64,000 nt of DNA from Dimorphilus gyrociliatus (lineage: Eukaryota; Annelida; Polychaeta; Dinophilidae), in assembly GCA_904063045.1 (NCBI GenBank), contig CAJFCJ010000001.1, positions 3,169,501-3,233,500 of the forward strand. The letters are read 5' to 3'. Under the pieces are notes generated by a model that was given only the letters and a program-made list of their open reading frames with translations, had not been told where the DNA came from and did no database searches. Made by a program: the position numbers and the translations under genes. Shown here in pieces: positions 14,101-26,856 of the stretch; the first letter of the stretch is position 1, and the number at the start of each line of letters is the position of its first letter.

Positions 14101-17100
14101 TAATGAAAATAGAAGGCTAATAAAATGCTAAAAGACCAAAACACCCATGAGGTTTGTTTATCAATGTTTACCATGCTAAAATAGCATAGGGTTGAAAACT
14201 CCAACATCTGTTACGCAACAACACTGCAGGAGATCGACGTATTCTTGTCTTTTATAACAGCAAATGCACGACAAAATTAGATCAGGCAATAAAAACTCTG
14301 AAATTGTGCATGTTTTAGCACTTGTATCCAGGCGGGAATCACAAATTTAGAAACGCAAGTATCTTTCCATTTGGGTTATATAATATCAAAGGTCGTATAT
14401 AAATAAAAATTATAAAGGACTGCAATAATTTATAAACAGAAGGTCACTAGGCGCTTTTGATAAGTTCTACGAAATCTAAGTGGCTGAAATAGAAAAGCGA
14501 ACAATTTTACAGAATTACAGGGAAAAAAACTAACGTGCAGACACACCACACACATATATATATATACACAAAATGGGAGAACTTAAAGTTTACATCCGTC
14601 TCTAAACAAACGGTTCATAACAAGTCTTTGGCTTCAAGATAAAAAAAATAAGAATCAAATAAACAGAAGAAAGAAAAAATTACATCCAGAGGACATCTTC
14701 TTTCATCTAATAGCAAATATATCGTAAAATGAAAATAAAAAGGTATTAAAACATTTTAATCGAACTTAAAATGCCTTGTCGATTGTAAAGAAATTAGCTT
14801 TTAAAAAAAAAGCCAACCGATCGAATATAAGAAAATTTTATTATTGAAAATAAAAGAGGATAAAATCCCATAAGAAGAACTTGTAGGAAATCTTGTATGC
14901 TGGAATTGATCGAACGAAAAGTCAAGTCATTTATATTAACTATAATATACTATATAAGTATATAGGACAAAAGAAAGCGAGATAATGTAAATGAGAAAAG
15001 AAACAACACACTCTCTTTTAAAAGAATAGAAAAATAGATTATTCTAATATCGGGTTGTGGGAAAGCTGGAGGGAAGCTTGTGCATTCAATAGACAGTAAC
15101 CTACTTCATATAAGGCTGCATCTAATTGACTTTTATTTATTAAATATCAATAAAAAAGCCAGTGTGCATACAGGCGGTAAGAGTATCAAAAGAAGAGAAA
15201 AATAACATCATATAACAGCGTGACTCGTATTTTTTTTTAAAGGAAAAAATGTTCTTATTTAATGAATAAGTGATCTTGTTTCAAAACAAGTACATCTTGA
15301 ATATCAATAGCTTCATTATAGCAATCACCTATTAAGAGTAAAATGTTAATTGTACTTTTAAATCCAATAGACGACTAATAAGAGAAATCATTAAAAGGTC
15401 ATAGAGAAATACTTCCATAAAAGATATACCGAAAAATCAAAAGAAAATAGATTTACGATTTTAACATCAGTTGTGGCTTACTAGTTCAGTGATTAACAAT
15501 TTTCATGAAATATTTATTCAACTGACAATGAATGACTAAGCTAAAAAAAGTGATTCATTTTATTATGTTTACAGGAAGTTGTAGTCATTCACCAAGAAGC
15601 GACGTTTTATATTTTGTTTGCAGAAAATCCTCTTTAGCATAACTAGCGTCTAATATGGGAAAATGATAAAGAGAGTGGGGATAAAGTACTGATCAGAAAA
15701 AATTTAATGCTATTTTTCTTTTTTTCCAATTATAGAATTTCATCTGCTTAAAATTCGAAACGACAATTGAAAATCACTTGCAGAAATATCAGAAATCAAA
15801 CTATTGATTAGAGCATAAAAATCAGGAAAGCAAGACTTAACTTGTCAAGCAGGCAATACGGAAAAATCTGTACTAATGTACAAACACCAAATATTTAACT
15901 TGACACTTCAAAGTGGAGCTCAAATGAAAAAATAAAACGAAAAGTTAAATAGGATAAAGAGTGAGGGGATAAAGAGAAGTATTGCATAAAACTTCGGCAA
16001 TGATTAAAAACTATGTATATTGCCGGAGGCATTTGATAGATGCCGCTTACCAAAATATCTTATTTATATTTGATTTCAATAGTGGAAGGGTGGGAATTGC
16101 TGGGTGGTAAGTCTCTATCAGTAACAGGTTATACGTTGCTGTATACATTATTCATTTATCTATCTATCTATATAGAGAGATATTGTAAGGGAAATGAACA
16201 AGTTTAGATGTTCAATTTAGCAAACACTCTAAATAATGAACTACAAAACTAAAAAAAACATTAAGATAACAGCCTTAAGCATAAACACTTTGCGTAAAGA
16301 AAAAAAATACTTGCAAAACATGAGAAAAAGCTGACAAAAACAGCAAAGAAAAAAAAGTCAGCGTCCCAGCCGACAGAAAAAGAAAAACAGTTACCCTCAC
16401 GCAACGTCACGTCCGTACTAACACAGTCAATAAACTCCACAATTAATATATGGGGAATTTCCATTTCGATTAATGAATTGAAGTCATTGTAGTAAAGATA
16501 CGTAAAAAAACATAAAACAAATTTTAACTTGTCTATCAACCGTTAAAAGGTAAACTGAATTGAAATAAATAAGAGTGCTCAGGGGAAAAAAACGATAAAG
16601 AATTTCCTTTCTCCATCTTTGCTCTTTAATTAGGTCATTCGATATCAATGCAAAGAAAATGGAAGTCATCAATTTCCGTAAAAAATGATTAAATCAGCCT
16701 TCTATTGGCATCACGAAAAGCATCACCTCAATGTGCTTAGCATTATGAAATTAATAACGGATCGTTTCCATCTATTATGTATCACTGTCAACAAGTAAAG
16801 CTGGCTGACTTAAAAACAGCGAGGTGGTTTTAAGAAAATTTTATCGGAAAGTCGAACTATCTATGGACAAGAGCGTAAAAGAAAGGCATAATCCACTCTC
16901 TTGTCATTCGTGAGAGCACTAATAATATAAATTGCACTGAGAATTTCTGAAAGATCAAACCTATACCTACAGAAGTCGCATCTGCCTAAAGACACACTTA
17001 ACACGTCTCAAATTGATTCAATGTGGGGAATCTTACTGCAAGATGAGCAGCATTCAAATGCTTAACTTTAACATATAATATGGCCAGCGGTAAAAAGGGC

Positions 17101-17349
17101 CAAAGATAGAACGTAGTCAACAAGGTCAAAAAATCAATAAAATGCTGATCAACTTACTTTAATACTGTCAAAACAGCAAATAACCCTTCCATTGTTGACC
17201 TCTACATGTTGCGGTGGATGAGCGAATTTACATTCTTCGGCCGTACGGGAACATTTGTCCCGTTGAAATTCTCGACATACTTCCAATGTCAACCATCTGG
17301 AGTCCTTGACTTGCGCCAGGTTGTGCAGAATTGGGTTGATGGCGCTCAT
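4878..17349 (-). CDS. mbl: muscleblind-like RNA-binding splicing regulator (whole gene)
   Basis: Muscleblind proteins bind YGCY RNA motifs through tandem CCCH zinc fingers and control alternative splicing. Coding exons: 17349-17158, 12619-12401, 11794-11732, 10073-9867, 8703-8620, optional 6725-6651, and 5177-4878. All junctions are phase 0, giving 354 aa, or 379 with the cassette. Finger 1 reads CREFQRDKC...CKFAH (CX7CX6CX3H). Finger 2 spans the exon 1/2 junction and reads CFDSIK-GKC...[10 protein letters not shown], also CX7CX6CX3H. The linker has the family NGRNNLI motif. The low-complexity P/A/T/S-rich middle and the C-terminal KRLAVDKSG segment also fit muscleblind. There is only one finger pair, as in the fly and worm proteins; no third or fourth finger was found. 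The start ATG has a 5'UTR acceptor just upstream. Confidence 0.95.
5771..5830. repeat. CTTT/CT microsatellite
   Basis: A pyrimidine tract of CTTT units grading into CT, inside the last muscleblind intron. Purine-rich on the transcribed sense strand. Confidence 0.9.
6651..6725 (-). CDS. mbl: muscleblind candidate cassette exon with basic NLS-like motif
   Basis: After a long pyrimidine tract and the acceptor ACCACTACAG, 25 codons are open in phase 0 and contain [10 protein letters not shown] weak donor CTG|GTACTG follows, also phase 0; without it the frame stops five codons later. Vertebrate muscleblind genes carry alternative exons with KRP-type nuclear localisation signals in the same place, before the KR-containing C-terminal exon. 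The stretch is far richer in GC than the surrounding intron. It could instead be an alternative last exon. Family placement is inference; the open frame and splice signals are visible. Confidence 0.65.
6726..6808 (-). promoter_or_regulatory. YGCY-rich polypyrimidine tract upstream of the cassette exon
   Basis: Read on the gene strand, this 83-nt stretch is mostly C and T and contains about seven YGCY tetramers (CGCT, CGCC, TGCT). YGCY is the muscleblind binding motif, and the protein represses exons when bound upstream of them. This suggests autoregulated skipping of the exon at 6725-6651. Confidence 0.45.
8620..8703 (-). CDS. mbl: muscleblind exon 5
   Basis: Acceptor TTGTTTACAG, then 28 phase-0 codons (start LDAVDMNGN, end DYYVPQ), then donor CAG|GTTGGT. 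Its place is inferred from phase and order; it lies in the poorly conserved linker of the family. Confidence 0.85.
9867..10073 (-). CDS. mbl: muscleblind exon 4
   Basis: Acceptor TACCTTTTAG, 69 phase-0 codons beginning [14 protein letters not shown], and a strong donor GAG|GTAAGT. The composition is alanine-, asparagine-, serine- and threonine-rich, as in muscleblind linkers. The acceptor is followed by CAG, so it is another NAGNAG-type tandem. Confidence 0.9.
11732..11794 (-). CDS. mbl: muscleblind exon 3
   Basis: Acceptor TTTACTATCCAG, 21 codons ([20 protein letters not shown] plus L). The donor GTTCGT is weak but keeps phase 0. A better-looking GTAAAG four bases further would break the frame. 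It may be an alternatively spliced exon. Confidence 0.75.
12401..12619 (-). CDS. mbl: muscleblind exon 2 (zinc finger 2 and linker)
   Basis: Acceptor TTTTCTTGTTTAG is followed by [19 protein letters not shown], completing finger 2, then [10 protein letters not shown] and a P/T/A-rich linker. Donor TTG|GTAAGT. 73 codons, phase 0 on both sides. A branch-point-like CTAAC lies about 30 nt upstream. Confidence 0.95.
12620..17157 (-). other. muscleblind intron 1
   Basis: About 4.5 kb without a supportable exon. It holds scattered TA tracts and an 11-bp perfect inverted repeat with a 4-nt loop at 13606-13631. The 60 bases at 12660-12725, just upstream of exon 2, are unusually GC-rich and may be a splicing or regulatory element. 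Confidence 0.6.
17158..17349 (-). CDS. mbl: muscleblind exon 1 (start codon and zinc finger 1)
   Basis: Begins [20 protein letters not shown], close to the N-terminus of known muscleblind proteins. Finger 1 follows (C-X7-C-X6-C-X3-H), then the first cysteine of finger 2 in VICCFDSIK. Donor AAA|GTAAGT. Upstream on the gene strand, AATTTCAG marks the acceptor of a 5'UTR exon. Confidence 0.97.
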
Positions 17350-18439
17350 TGTTGATTTTGTTTCTAAGTCTTGTCTAATGCTGGTCTGAAATTTCGTTTA
17401 TTATTACTCTAATGGGTTATTGATAAAAGAGAGTATACATTTTCAAAGTAAACGATCGTTATACGTTTCAATATATATACATATTATTTCAATATATATA
17501 TACGTCTGTTCGTATATATATATATATATATATGTACGCATGATATATTTTAAAATTATACAATTTTCTATTGTATTTTGCCTTATTGTCTTTTTAAAGG
17601 AATGTTCTAAATACTCTTTCCGCTCTTTTTTCTTTTAAACAATTTAATCAATGTAATTGAATTAAATACATTTTTAACAATTGTTTTTTTTCAACAATGA
17701 CTAGACTTGTATTTATTTATACGAAATATAGCTTTTCTATAGAGAAGTTATGTTATCGTTGAGGATTTATATACTTGTTACTGCACAGTATTATCGATTA
17801 TACTTATTTAATAATAGGATTTCGACTTCAAACAGATTTATGTACGCAATACAGCCAAGTTAAATTTTCTATCCGTAGATTGTATTTTCTCTATTGAAAG
17901 ACGATACAAAAGCAGTAAAACGTCAACCAATTATTATTATCATTATTATTTTGAAGCGTCGAAATTGGATAATTAGTCTCTTTCACAAATTCATCCAAGA
18001 CGTACATTAATAATCATGCTAACGATATGAAAAGGAAGTAAGGATAATTCTATTAGGAGTGAAATCTGTATGCCTTCTTCTCTAATGTGGTTGTGGAGGT
18101 TATTTAAAGTATCAAGTCAGGCGATCTACTCTTGCTACATGATACGAATAAAATAAAGAATAGCGGTCCAGCTCTTCCTTTATACATTGTATTGTTTTTA
18201 TATATAGAAGGCTGTATGATGAGGCCCACAAAAGTAAAAAAGAGAACAATTAACAATTAGAATGCTATTAATAACTGTAAGGTATTTAAAACGAATCTTT
18301 TAAACCAATAAAGCTATGGGTTAACTCTTTAAATTAGACAATATAAGCAAGCTTTTTGTAATTTACAATAAAATTGATATACAGGATATTAAGTGTTAAA
18401 AAAAAGATATAATGCTGTAGGATATAGTACTGTATCTAT

Positions 18440-18471
<32 letters not shown>

Positions 18472-19599
18472 TAGAATAAACTAAATAATAGCAATGAAAG
18501 AGTGAAAAAAAATACCGCCTGTTCAGGATTATCTAAATCTTATAGAGCGATATTAACAGAGAAATTATTGTTTACTAAAATGAAAAATTGTTTAGGTGCT
18601 CCTTTATGAAGGGTTATTTAAACTTTTCTTTTCCGATAAAATAAATATTGAACAACCTTGATACAAGCAACATTGTATTGTAATTTTATTCAAGCCTATC
18701 AACGGGGAACTCTACAGATATATATATATGTATATTTACACACACACATATATATATATATATATATTCTACGCGGCTTTTTTCCCTCTCATCGAACAAA
18801 TTTTAATCTTTAGAATAAAGACAAAAGTTTACTTTAAACTTGAGAGAAAACTGGATCGTGTAATAAAAAATTGGTCTGCGTGTTAAAAAAATTATATATA
18901 TATATAAAAAATGTGTTTATACGAAAAAATGCTTTTCAATGAATATTTCGGCACTTCTTTTTTAATATAATTCACCTGGTGAATATTTCTCAACTGGTGT
19001 ATTTTTTTACCACATTTTCCTCTCACATTTCTTTCTAGTCCTATTCTACTTTGTATTTTATATCTTATTACAATAAAGACAATTTCTTTAACAATAGAAA
19101 ATCATACAACTCCCTCTAAGATTCTTCTAAGCATTTTTATCATTTGTGCTTTTTTTTTTGCGCGCGCAATGTAGGGAAATGCGGATATGCTAGTCTTTAA
19201 TATATCAGGTATTGAAAAGCAGAGGGAGATTGAGGTTGTCCATGGGACACGAGAGGGAAGGATTGAAGAGTGGCCGAGGGGGGGCCAAATTTTGAATAAA
19301 ATGCACAGTATATATATTTTTTAGTAACATTTAGGTTATTGAATATCCCTTTCTAAAACTGCCAAAACAAGCACCTTGCATTGCAAACATTCTTGCTAGT
19401 GCGCCTCAGCGAAAATCTTCTCATTTCTCGCATAAACATCCTGTTTACTCCCAAAGAGCTGACCTATGTCACGAAACCTATCAAGTACTGAAGGCGTATT
19501 CGGTCTAAAATCTCTCTTAAACTTCATTTATTTCCTAACAAAGGTTACAAACAGCAAAAAACACTAACCACATCAATCAAACTCAATAAAAGCCGCACC

Positions 19600-20110
19600 T
19601 GCAGCCCTTAAGGGGCGGACCTAACGCGAAACCCTCATGAATGAGTTTCGACTGATAAGCCTTATCTACAAGACGTTCTGCCATCGATTTTTCGTTGCAG
19701 ACGAACTAATCGATTGACTTGGCTTTAATTTCAGCTACTTTAGCTACTTTTCAAGCTTTGTGGGTTAAATTTAGCGCTGTTTTACAACTACCATATTGAC
19801 AATAGGCGTTTTTGGATCGGTTAACTTCGCTAGCAAAATGGCGGCTACACATAACGGTTAGATATTTAATTCGAATAACTTACTTTGAAAACTTGTTAAT
19901 TAGTGGAATCCATTAAAAGCACAAGCGAAAAAGCGAAAAAAGCCGTGCTAAAAGCGGTGCCAAAGCGCACAATGCGATACTGACAGACGCCCCTTTTCGT
20001 ATGACGTCAATATTCGAAGTTGATTGGATGAAGGCGAATCCATTAAACTGGTACCCAGTTCCGAATTGAAAATTTTCAACCGCTAGACGATGTCGAATAA
20101 GCAATAGATG
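19600..20110 (-). promoter_or_regulatory. probable muscleblind promoter and noncoding first exon
   Basis: A GC- and CpG-richer island. On the gene strand there is a CCAAT box (within CATCCAATCA, near 20020-20029), then a full CRE TGACGTCA at 20009-20002. A donor-like TTTCAAA|GTAAGT follows, with the exon end at 19884. The 5'UTR acceptor before the muscleblind ATG lies near 17387, giving a plausible 2.5-kb UTR intron. On the plus strand, AAAATGGCGGC (near 19836) resembles a YY1 site. The start site itself cannot be placed. Confidence 0.45.
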
Positions 20111-23100
20111 GCACTACCGTAGGTGAAAGTAAATTTTTGCGGTACGAAGACTGTACAAGTGTTTAAACAAGAGTTTTGCAGATGTTAAAAAATTTTCCTG
20201 TCTTTTTTTTATTAGTGACATCTGTTTAGAAGAAATCGCACGTTTCTGATGCATAGTTTTTATTTATTTTGCAAGAGTATAGGTTTATAATATTGATATA
20301 GCTTACCGGGTTAAATATTATATCCCATATAATGTATATTTCTCTACATATTATTCAATAAAAGACGGTATGTTATATAATGTAAACAGAAATGTATATA
20401 TGCGTATACGTATTTATACAATTTCTGTATTATCGCCAATATAGAAAAACTATTTCTTAAGAGAGGAGAGAGGTAAGATTGCAAGCATGCATGAAGAATT
20501 GAAGAGCATAAAACGCAAGGTAGAATTTGATTTATGAGGGTGACGATTGTAAAAAAAATGGACAGGTATTCAGCCGGATATGCTCTAATCATATATCGGT
20601 AGAGAACAAAGGATTAGAGAACAATCCGTGTCTTCTTTTTCAGGGTTAGTTTATAGGTATGTACACCGGTAGGTCTTCCTTTGTAACCTGTTCGTCATTT
20701 AGAACGTGTAGCCTTTTACTTAAAAACCAACAATGTCGCTACAAAACTTTTTAGGTAGAAGACTGAACGTTTAGTTCGAGCTGGCATACTGGAAATATAT
20801 ATGTATAATAAAGTATACTATGTCTAGTTTTCACTCTAACCCTTAACTATATTTGGCTATAGGTTTAATTTTTAAATATATCTTTCCGGCCACAACCTCA
20901 TTCTATCCCACTTATGTACACATACGCACCTTACTAACCAACTACCCGCCCACCTACCTCTTCCTCTCTCCCCTTTCTTTCCAACTTTTTCTCTTTATTT
21001 TTTGTTTTACAAATAAATAGACCCGGTTGACTAATGTTATTCTTAGAACGGATGTTTCCGGTACAAATGGAAACTTAAATTTCCTTTATATTAAACCGAA
21101 AGGTTTTAAATTAAAGCGTATATAACAACTACTAAAGTTATCTTCTTGTAAGAGCCAGATTATTCGGATGTAGAACTAAAATTTCCGGGAAACCTTTTAA
21201 TTTTTCATTTCACAGATAAATCACCTTTTTACTTTATACGTATGTATATTTATTAAAAAGTTCAACTAATCCATTCACTATATCTAATTGAACGTATTAC
21301 TGAGTTTACGATAATTAATCGTATAGGAAGCAAATTATTATAATGGAGAACATTTAAGAGGGAAGTTTGAACACAATTAATTAATAATGTATTTGTAAAT
21401 AAGACTAGTTTTACGCATAAACGACGGATTAAGTAACGGTTTGTGTGTGCGTTTTACAGTAGTGTATACATATACATAAATATACTAGTTGCCCACCATA
21501 CACTCTTCTTCTCCAAACAACATGACGTATTCATATGTATTCTTCTGCGGAAATGTATGCGTTTGCATACAAAATATATACATGCGGGCACTCTCACATG
21601 CAGGCGTCTTTTAGTGTGTCGCTTAAGGCAGAAAACCGTACAAACATATTCATGTAATGTGCCTGGAGAAATTCTCTTTCTCTCATTTAATATTTAACAA
21701 TATTCTTGATATTTTTTTATTTAGAAAAGAACAATAAAATCATTATTCATCTTTTGCAGCTAGATGTCGAGGTTCGAAAGAGAGTAATTTCCCTTGGTAG
21801 TACGACAGCAATAATTTTTTTCAATACTGCTATCAAGTAACAAAAAATTGACTATAGGTTTTTTTTTTTGCTATTGCTGCAAACCTTCCAAACAAACAAG
21901 TTCTCATTACTTAATCATTGTTTTTCATGTTTTCAAAATTTTTTTCTTTTTATCTTTTCAAGGTCGTTTCAGGTCGAACGACAGTAAAATTTTATACATC
22001 TTCAATAGCAGCCAACACCCATCTTTTTTTTCTCTCTTTCTCTCTCTCTCTCTTTTTTATTCTCTAGACTAATTTTTTTTCTTCCATTTTCCTGAAAACT
22101 TATCAATGTCTAGAATTACTAAATAGTCTCTTTCTTCTCCAGCTTTTGCATGATATTTGCATGTGATTTTCGAGATATCTTTAACGATATTCGAATATTG
22201 TATTGTTATTTAACCATCTCTCCTTTCTTTATTAGCATCTATTTCTCTTTCATTCCCTTTCTGTCTCTCTATATATATATTTCTAATATATATATATATA
22301 TATACCGTATATGTCTCTCTCTCTCTCTCTCTTTCCATATTCTAACTCATTCTCTGTATATCATGTTCCATTCTCCATAATATGCTGATCTGGAATAATT
22401 GATGCATTTATTCTCTAAATTATGATAAGACTTTGGCTAAAATAGGTATAAGAAAAATTAATATAACTGTAGTATATATTATAGAAAATCTTATCTTAAA
22501 TAAACGAAACAGTTAGTTATATAGAAGTTAATATAATAAATCAATCATTCAAAGTCGATAAATTTAATTACCTTACTCCCCGAAAAGAAGCTTGTAAACT
22601 AGTTTCTCTCAATCAATTACTTTACTAGTCCTATATTAATATTAAAAAGTCAAAAAAAGATTCTATCCATGGCAATTTTTATCCTATAACTCTTTACCAG
22701 AGCTGTTAGACAGAAGAAAGAGGTAAAAGTAGAGAGAGAGAAAAAGAGAGGGAGAGAGGAGTGAATGAAGTTGATTAAAGCATTTACCAGATAGTAATAT
22801 ACACTTGTTTGAACATATCAAGCAACCGACATTTTTAAAGTAATAATAATACAATAGTAGAGTGAAAAAGATAAGAAAGTCTACTGTTACGTATATATCA
22901 TACAGATAAAAAAAAAGAGAGAGAGAGAGAGAGAGCAAGCTGGCAAAAAAATTATTTTATATTGTAATAATAAAGTTTATAAAAAAAATTTATAATCCAC
23001 ATGAAGAGAACGTATAATTCTTCTTTCTATATCCTCTTTCCCTTCTACCCTCATCATCATCCTCCCTCACTCTCTTTCCCTCTTTACGTTATACATAAAG

Positions 23101-26100
23101 TACCGGAAATTGATAAAATGTCTATCAGATAATTTGCGCGACTAATTAAAAGAGATGATAATCGCCCACATATTACTATTCATACATAAATAGCCGTCAA
23201 TACTTATTATATGTATATTTACTAAGTGGTAAATTGCCGCCTAATTATTATATTACATATAAGCAGATATACAATAAAGAAATTGCTTGCAGCAATTAGC
23301 TAAATACTGTCAAAGTTTTTGTTTTCCTATTTTATTTCGAGTTTATAGTTTCTCCATAAAGTAGAAATCAATTAATAATAGAAAGAATGATAACAATTCA
23401 TTGATTCATTTCGTTTACACACATATACAGTATATATATATATATATATATAAATGTATATATATATATATAGTATATGTACAGCATATAGCTTATTTAT
23501 TTATAATAAATACAGAGATTATTTATAAAGAAGCAACATTTTTATTTAATTCATTTGATAAGAGAGTTTCTTTTTATTTTTTTTATTTCCCTTATCTTTC
23601 TTCTAATTTCTTTTGAGAGGATGTTATTTTCTTTTGATTATTTCTCTATATTCTTTATTTCTATACTTTCTTAGTAAAAGTATTTTGTTTTAAAATACTT
23701 TGTAACATAACATGTTTATACTTTTTTCAATAGGTGAAAAGACGGTAAAGGAGGTTTCTTCTTCATTTATACTGGTACTATACCTTTTAAAATCGTTTAG
23801 TTATATTAATAGAGACTTCCTCTAGGCGAACAATTACCACTCCTATAGGCTAATTGGACATCTGGATAATTATTTCATGCCATAATTAGTAATTAAATGA
23901 CTATGATTAATGATTGTATTATAGAATCAAATTAGAGTAGATCTGTAATATTTTTATAACATGCTAACTTTTCTATAACAAAGCCTATTTAAAAAGGACT
24001 TGTTTCTTTTCATTCTTTCTTTTCCTCCCTCTCTCCCTGCCCCCTTCTTCTCAATCTCAAAATCTTTTCTTTTTATACAATAAATATACACAATTTATGA
24101 TTTATTGTTTATTATTTCTAATAGTAAAAATAATAATTGTATGAGTAAATATTCTATAAATACGTATAAAAAATATTCCGGTCATCTTGCAGTCTTTTTC
24201 ATTACTAAAAAAATTGTTCTCTTTCATTATTGATTCTTTTCATGCGGAATAAAAAAAAAACAGTAGTTATACTTTTCTGCAGATGACAGTTGGCATACTT
24301 TGAAGTTACGTCGTTTTTGGTTTTTTTTTTATTGAACACTTAGTTCTCTATGGTATAAAAGTTCAAAAGAAATTTAGCTTTTCAGGCACGTTTGAATCTT
24401 TACATGGGCAATTTTAATGCAAATGTTTACGCTAAGAGAATTTTAAATAGAAAAATTTTGTTGTTAAAGAGTTTTTTTTTTTTTAAAGGAAGGAATCGAC
24501 CTACTTATAAGATTTATCTTTATTTTCAATTTATACTTTTCATTCATATTCAAAATTCAGATAGTTTTTTCAAGCTTTAACTAAAATTTAGTTGAAATTA
24601 ATATATTTCTTATATTAAGTAACAAGATAGAAATATGAGAGGATAGTGTTTCATATATATATATATATATATGTTAGTAGTATATATAGGTAAAAAAAGC
24701 CATCAACTTTTTAGTACTATCCGTTAAAAGTGTCAAGAACAGAAGATTAGTTTCTTTTAAATATATAGAATGTTATTCAAATCAATTGATTGATGTGTAT
24801 AATCGATAGATAACATATTCACTTTCTTTCTGCAACCCTCCTTTTTCTTTTACTTTTTCTTCTGTTTCTCTCTCTCTCTCTCTTTCTCTCTCCCATACGA
24901 ACGTATGTCTGTATGTGTTTATGTGTGCATGAGTTCCATTGAGCGGTTGTCTCTACCTCTCCCTTTCTCTCTCTTTACCTGTCTTCGTCAACCTTATAGA
25001 TATTCAATACACGCTATTTAAAAAAAAACAACTTAAAAGAAATTATATTGAATTTGACTAGATAGGGGCCTTGATATAAAAAAATGCTTCAAAATCAATA
25101 ATATTATAGAGCAACTTTTTAACTCTCAAATTTAAAACATAGATGGCGTAATAATCAGTAAAGCGTCATCTATGTTAAAAAAGTGTTTAGCTAAAATATT
25201 TTCTACCAATTATTTATCCATTATATATAAAATATTAGATAGTTTAAAGGTCATTACATTAATAAGTAAAACATCTAAACAATTCGAAAGATAAATACAG
25301 AAAAAAACTGATATTCAAATAGAAAATATATAGTTCACCTGTAAAATAAATAAAAAAGTCTTGTAAATTGTTATTAGATCTTGTTTTCTCTTTGTTTCTG
25401 GGATTGTTGTTTGTTTTCTTTTTTTATATGAAATAAAAAGATTCCTTTTATAATCAATTAATATTTAAATTAAAAGTTTTATTTGAAGCAACAACAGAAA
25501 AACGCCGTGTCTTTTTTTTTTTTTTTTATTTCTTAGTTTTTTTTTTAAAAAAAAATCTCTAGTAAAACATAGGAGAAGTTAACTTTAAAAGTAAATATAA
25601 TAAGGGTTAGAGAAATTGAAAATGCATAAATAAACGAGATTTTAATCAGACAATTTTATGGAATGAATACGATATCGAATGGATCAAGTTTCAGTAAAAT
25701 TTTTTAAATTATACATATAATAAAATGTATAGTAATCAATCTCTTTTTTCTCTCCCTCTCTCTCTCTCTCTACGAATAGCCTTCTCCCTATTCATTTTCG
25801 GAATATTTAATGTCTATAAACTTTACTTTTATTAAATATTAGTGAAGAATTAAGTGCATCACATGTATCATGGGGGTTCTCGATTTTTTGTTCTTGTTGA
25901 AAGGAACGAGTTGGTGACATGTTTTCCCTCTTTCTATTACTTTTTGATTTTTGAAGATTTAGTGTCTTGTGCCTACGTGATCGAAAGATATATCAGTGTG
26001 TACCGTTCGATCAAAAGATAATAGTATTGAATTTATTGAAAGTTATGCAAGGATATCTTCTTATACAGCATATTGTATATAATGTATTTTGTATACGCTA

Positions 26101-26805
26101 ATAGGGGAAAAGTTATATAGAGAACTTTGAAACTCTTCTAAAATTACTCTTTGTTTTTTTTATTGTAGGAGAAACAAAGAAATGCACCGAAAAAGAGAAG
26201 CAGGGAGGAGGAAGGAAAGAAGATTAGAACAAAAGATTATCAATACTTCAATTGTTTTGTTAATTTAATAAAATATTTAATAAAAAAGTCTTTAAACTGG
26301 GAAATATCTATACGTTTGTTTAAACAAATACGAAGATAAGGCGAAATGATCAATTATTGAATTACGCCAAATACAGTTCAATAATCCATAAAGATTCTGG
26401 GAAAAGCTTAATGTAATGTAAATAAACAGAAAGTAAATAGAATGATTTTTGTCTTAGTTCTGTATATAAATAAGATGTGTAGAGTATATGCAGTATATAT
26501 ATATACTATACAGGATACTTGTTCTGTTAACATCGTTAAACAAAAGAAAGCTAAAAGTATTTAATATAAGAGAATATTAATATAAATAAAGAAGTAAATA
26601 TATAAAGCGCAATTCTAAAGAATGCTAATAATTTAGGTAAAACTATTAAACAGGTGATAAAACAGTTAAAAACACATATAAAAAAAAATATTAATAAAGT
26701 GCTTTTACCTTTTTTATATGAATTATGATTGATAGAAAAATCCAACCTATCTTGTATTTCTATATTATACTTTATTACTGTTTCTATAATTATATTAATA
26801 TACTT

Positions 26806-26807
<2 letters not shown>

Positions 26808-26853
<46 letters not shown>
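26808..26853. repeat. long TA microsatellite
   Basis: About 23 uninterrupted TA units, the longest pure TA run noticed in the window. Confidence 0.95.
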
Positions 26854-26856
<3 letters not shown>

